From Candidatus Zhuqueibacterota bacterium (GTDB lineage: Bacteria; Zhuqueibacterota; Zhuqueibacteria; Oceanimicrobiales; Oceanimicrobiaceae): a DNA stretch of 6,390 nt. A program made the position numbers and the translations under genes. Shown here piece after piece: positions 5,740-6,390 of this stretch; position 1 is the first letter of the stretch, and the number at the start of each line of letters is the position of its first letter. The stretch lies in contig JAABYK010000133.1 of NCBI GenBank assembly GCA_011775825.1, forward strand, positions 1 to 6,390, in the 5' to 3' direction. Below the pieces are notes generated by a model. The model was not told the DNA's origin and ran no database searches. It saw only the letters and a program-made list of their open reading frames with translations.

Positions 5740-6390
5740 ATGTCGATGATTCCTAAATCCAAACGTCTCAAAAAAGAGTTGACACTCTTCAACATCTACG
5801 CACTAGCAACAGGAGCCACCCTTAGCTCAGGATTCTTCCTGTTGCCGGGGCTTGCGGCTGGGCAAGCAGGACCGGCTGTCATGCTCAGTTATTTGATCGC
5901 CGCACTTCATTTGATCCCCGCTGTGTTCTGCATGGCCGAATTATCCACAGCGATGCCTCGTGCCGGAGGCCTTTATTATTTTCTGGATCGCAGCATGGGC
6001 CCGCTTATGGGCACCATCGGCGGAGTGGGCACCTGGTTGGCCCTTACTCTGAAAACCGCTTTTGCACTAATTGGCATGGGGGCCTATCTGGCGTTGTTTT
6101 TCCCAGAAATGAATGTGGTTCCCTTAGCCATCGGATTGGCCATTATCTTTGGGGGGATCAACTTATACGGGGCCAAGAAAACCGGCGGATTCCAGGTGGT
6201 ACTCGTAATCGGGCTTTTATTCATCCTTTTGAGTTTTACCGGATACGGTCTGCTGCAGGTAAAAGCCAACCATTTCGCCGAATTTTTCGCAAAAGGATTC
6301 AAGTCCATTTATGGCACGGCGGGTCTCGTCTACATCAGTTACGTTGGCTTGACCAATATCGCCAGCGTTTCTGAAGAGGTGCAAAATCCG
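5740..6390 (+). CDS. APC-superfamily amino-acid permease, N-terminal part (runs off window)
   Basis: A continuous frame of 217 codons starting MSMIPKSKRLKKELTLFNIY and open to the window's end. It is an inner-membrane secondary transporter, most likely for amino acids. A basic cytoplasmic N-terminus leads into TM1 (about residues 17-39) with the APC glycine-rich break GATLSSGFFLLPG. TM2 is about 45-66, followed by AELSTAMPRAGGLYYFLDR, the hallmark loop of APC permeases (PRAGG-Y). TM3 is about 89-118, TM4 about 123-140, TM5 about 147-165 and TM6 about 186-208, with the conserved EEVQNP after it. About half or more of a usual 12-TM protein is missing; some relatives carry C-terminal universal-stress or TrkA-C-like domains that cannot be checked here. 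ATG 5740 follows AGAGGA (5721-5726) at a rather long 13 bases; ATG 5746 is the alternative. It starts 52 bases after the macro-domain gene and could share its transcript. Substrate is unknown. Confidence 0.92.
   Translation, partial: MSMIPKSKRLKKELTLFNIYALATGATLSSGFFLLPGLAAGQAGPAVMLSYLIAALHLIPAVFCMAELSTAMPRAGGLYYFLDRSMGPLMGTIGGVGTWLALTLKTAFALIGMGAYLALFFPEMNVVPLAIGLAIIFGGINLYGAKKTGGFQVVLVIGLLFILLSFTGYGLLQVKANHFAEFFAKGFKSIYGTAGLVYISYVGLTNIASVSEEVQNP

Noticed and set aside
6084..6308. 74-codon - strand frame opposite the permease
   Set aside because: It overlaps clear transmembrane coding sequence on the + strand and shows no domain; it is a shadow of the permease.

Overview
The window holds five protein-coding genes and the tails of two decayed ones, all on the + strand. 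The likely source is a free-living bacterium. The two exported-type peptidases, the LytTR remnants and the overall protein style fit the Bacteroidetes/Calditrichaeota/Ignavibacteria (FCB-like) neighbourhood, but this is an impression; no rRNA or marker gene is present to prove it. There are no RNA genes, insertion sequences or CRISPR arrays that I can see.

Layout. Bases 2-1303: the C-terminal part of a dipeptidyl-peptidase IV-type serine peptidase (S9B), whose N-terminus lies outside the window. Bases 1304-1606: a spacer with a short LytTR-domain remnant, degenerate ACACGGAT repeats and the promoter/operator of the next unit. Bases 1607-2147: a two-gene toxin-antitoxin module (ribbon-helix-helix antitoxin and MazF-family endoribonuclease toxin) with overlapping genes. 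Bases 2148-2413: a spacer with a second, longer LytTR remnant that is clearly homologous to the first, so the module sits between two related gene tails. Bases 2414-4981: an exported M14-family zinc carboxypeptidase-like protein with a C-terminal glutamine-amidotransferase-like domain. Bases 5088-5687: a macro-domain protein with a TTG start. Bases 5740-6390: the first 217 codons of an APC-superfamily amino-acid permease, running off the window.

How the genes may relate. The S9B and M14 peptidases plus the permease would suit use of external protein: peptides cut outside the cytoplasm, then amino acids imported. This is inference from neighbourhood only. The toxin-antitoxin module has its own control region and looks like an independent accessory unit dropped between the peptidases. 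The macro-domain protein probably acts on ADP-ribose or ADP-ribosylated targets and has no obvious link to its neighbours.

I did not find a convincing undescribed system. The most unusual signal is the pair of LytTR-like gene tails that bracket the toxin-antitoxin module as a diverged direct repeat. Their differences include five synonymous third-position changes, so they look like paralogous coding ends rather than a recent target-site duplication.
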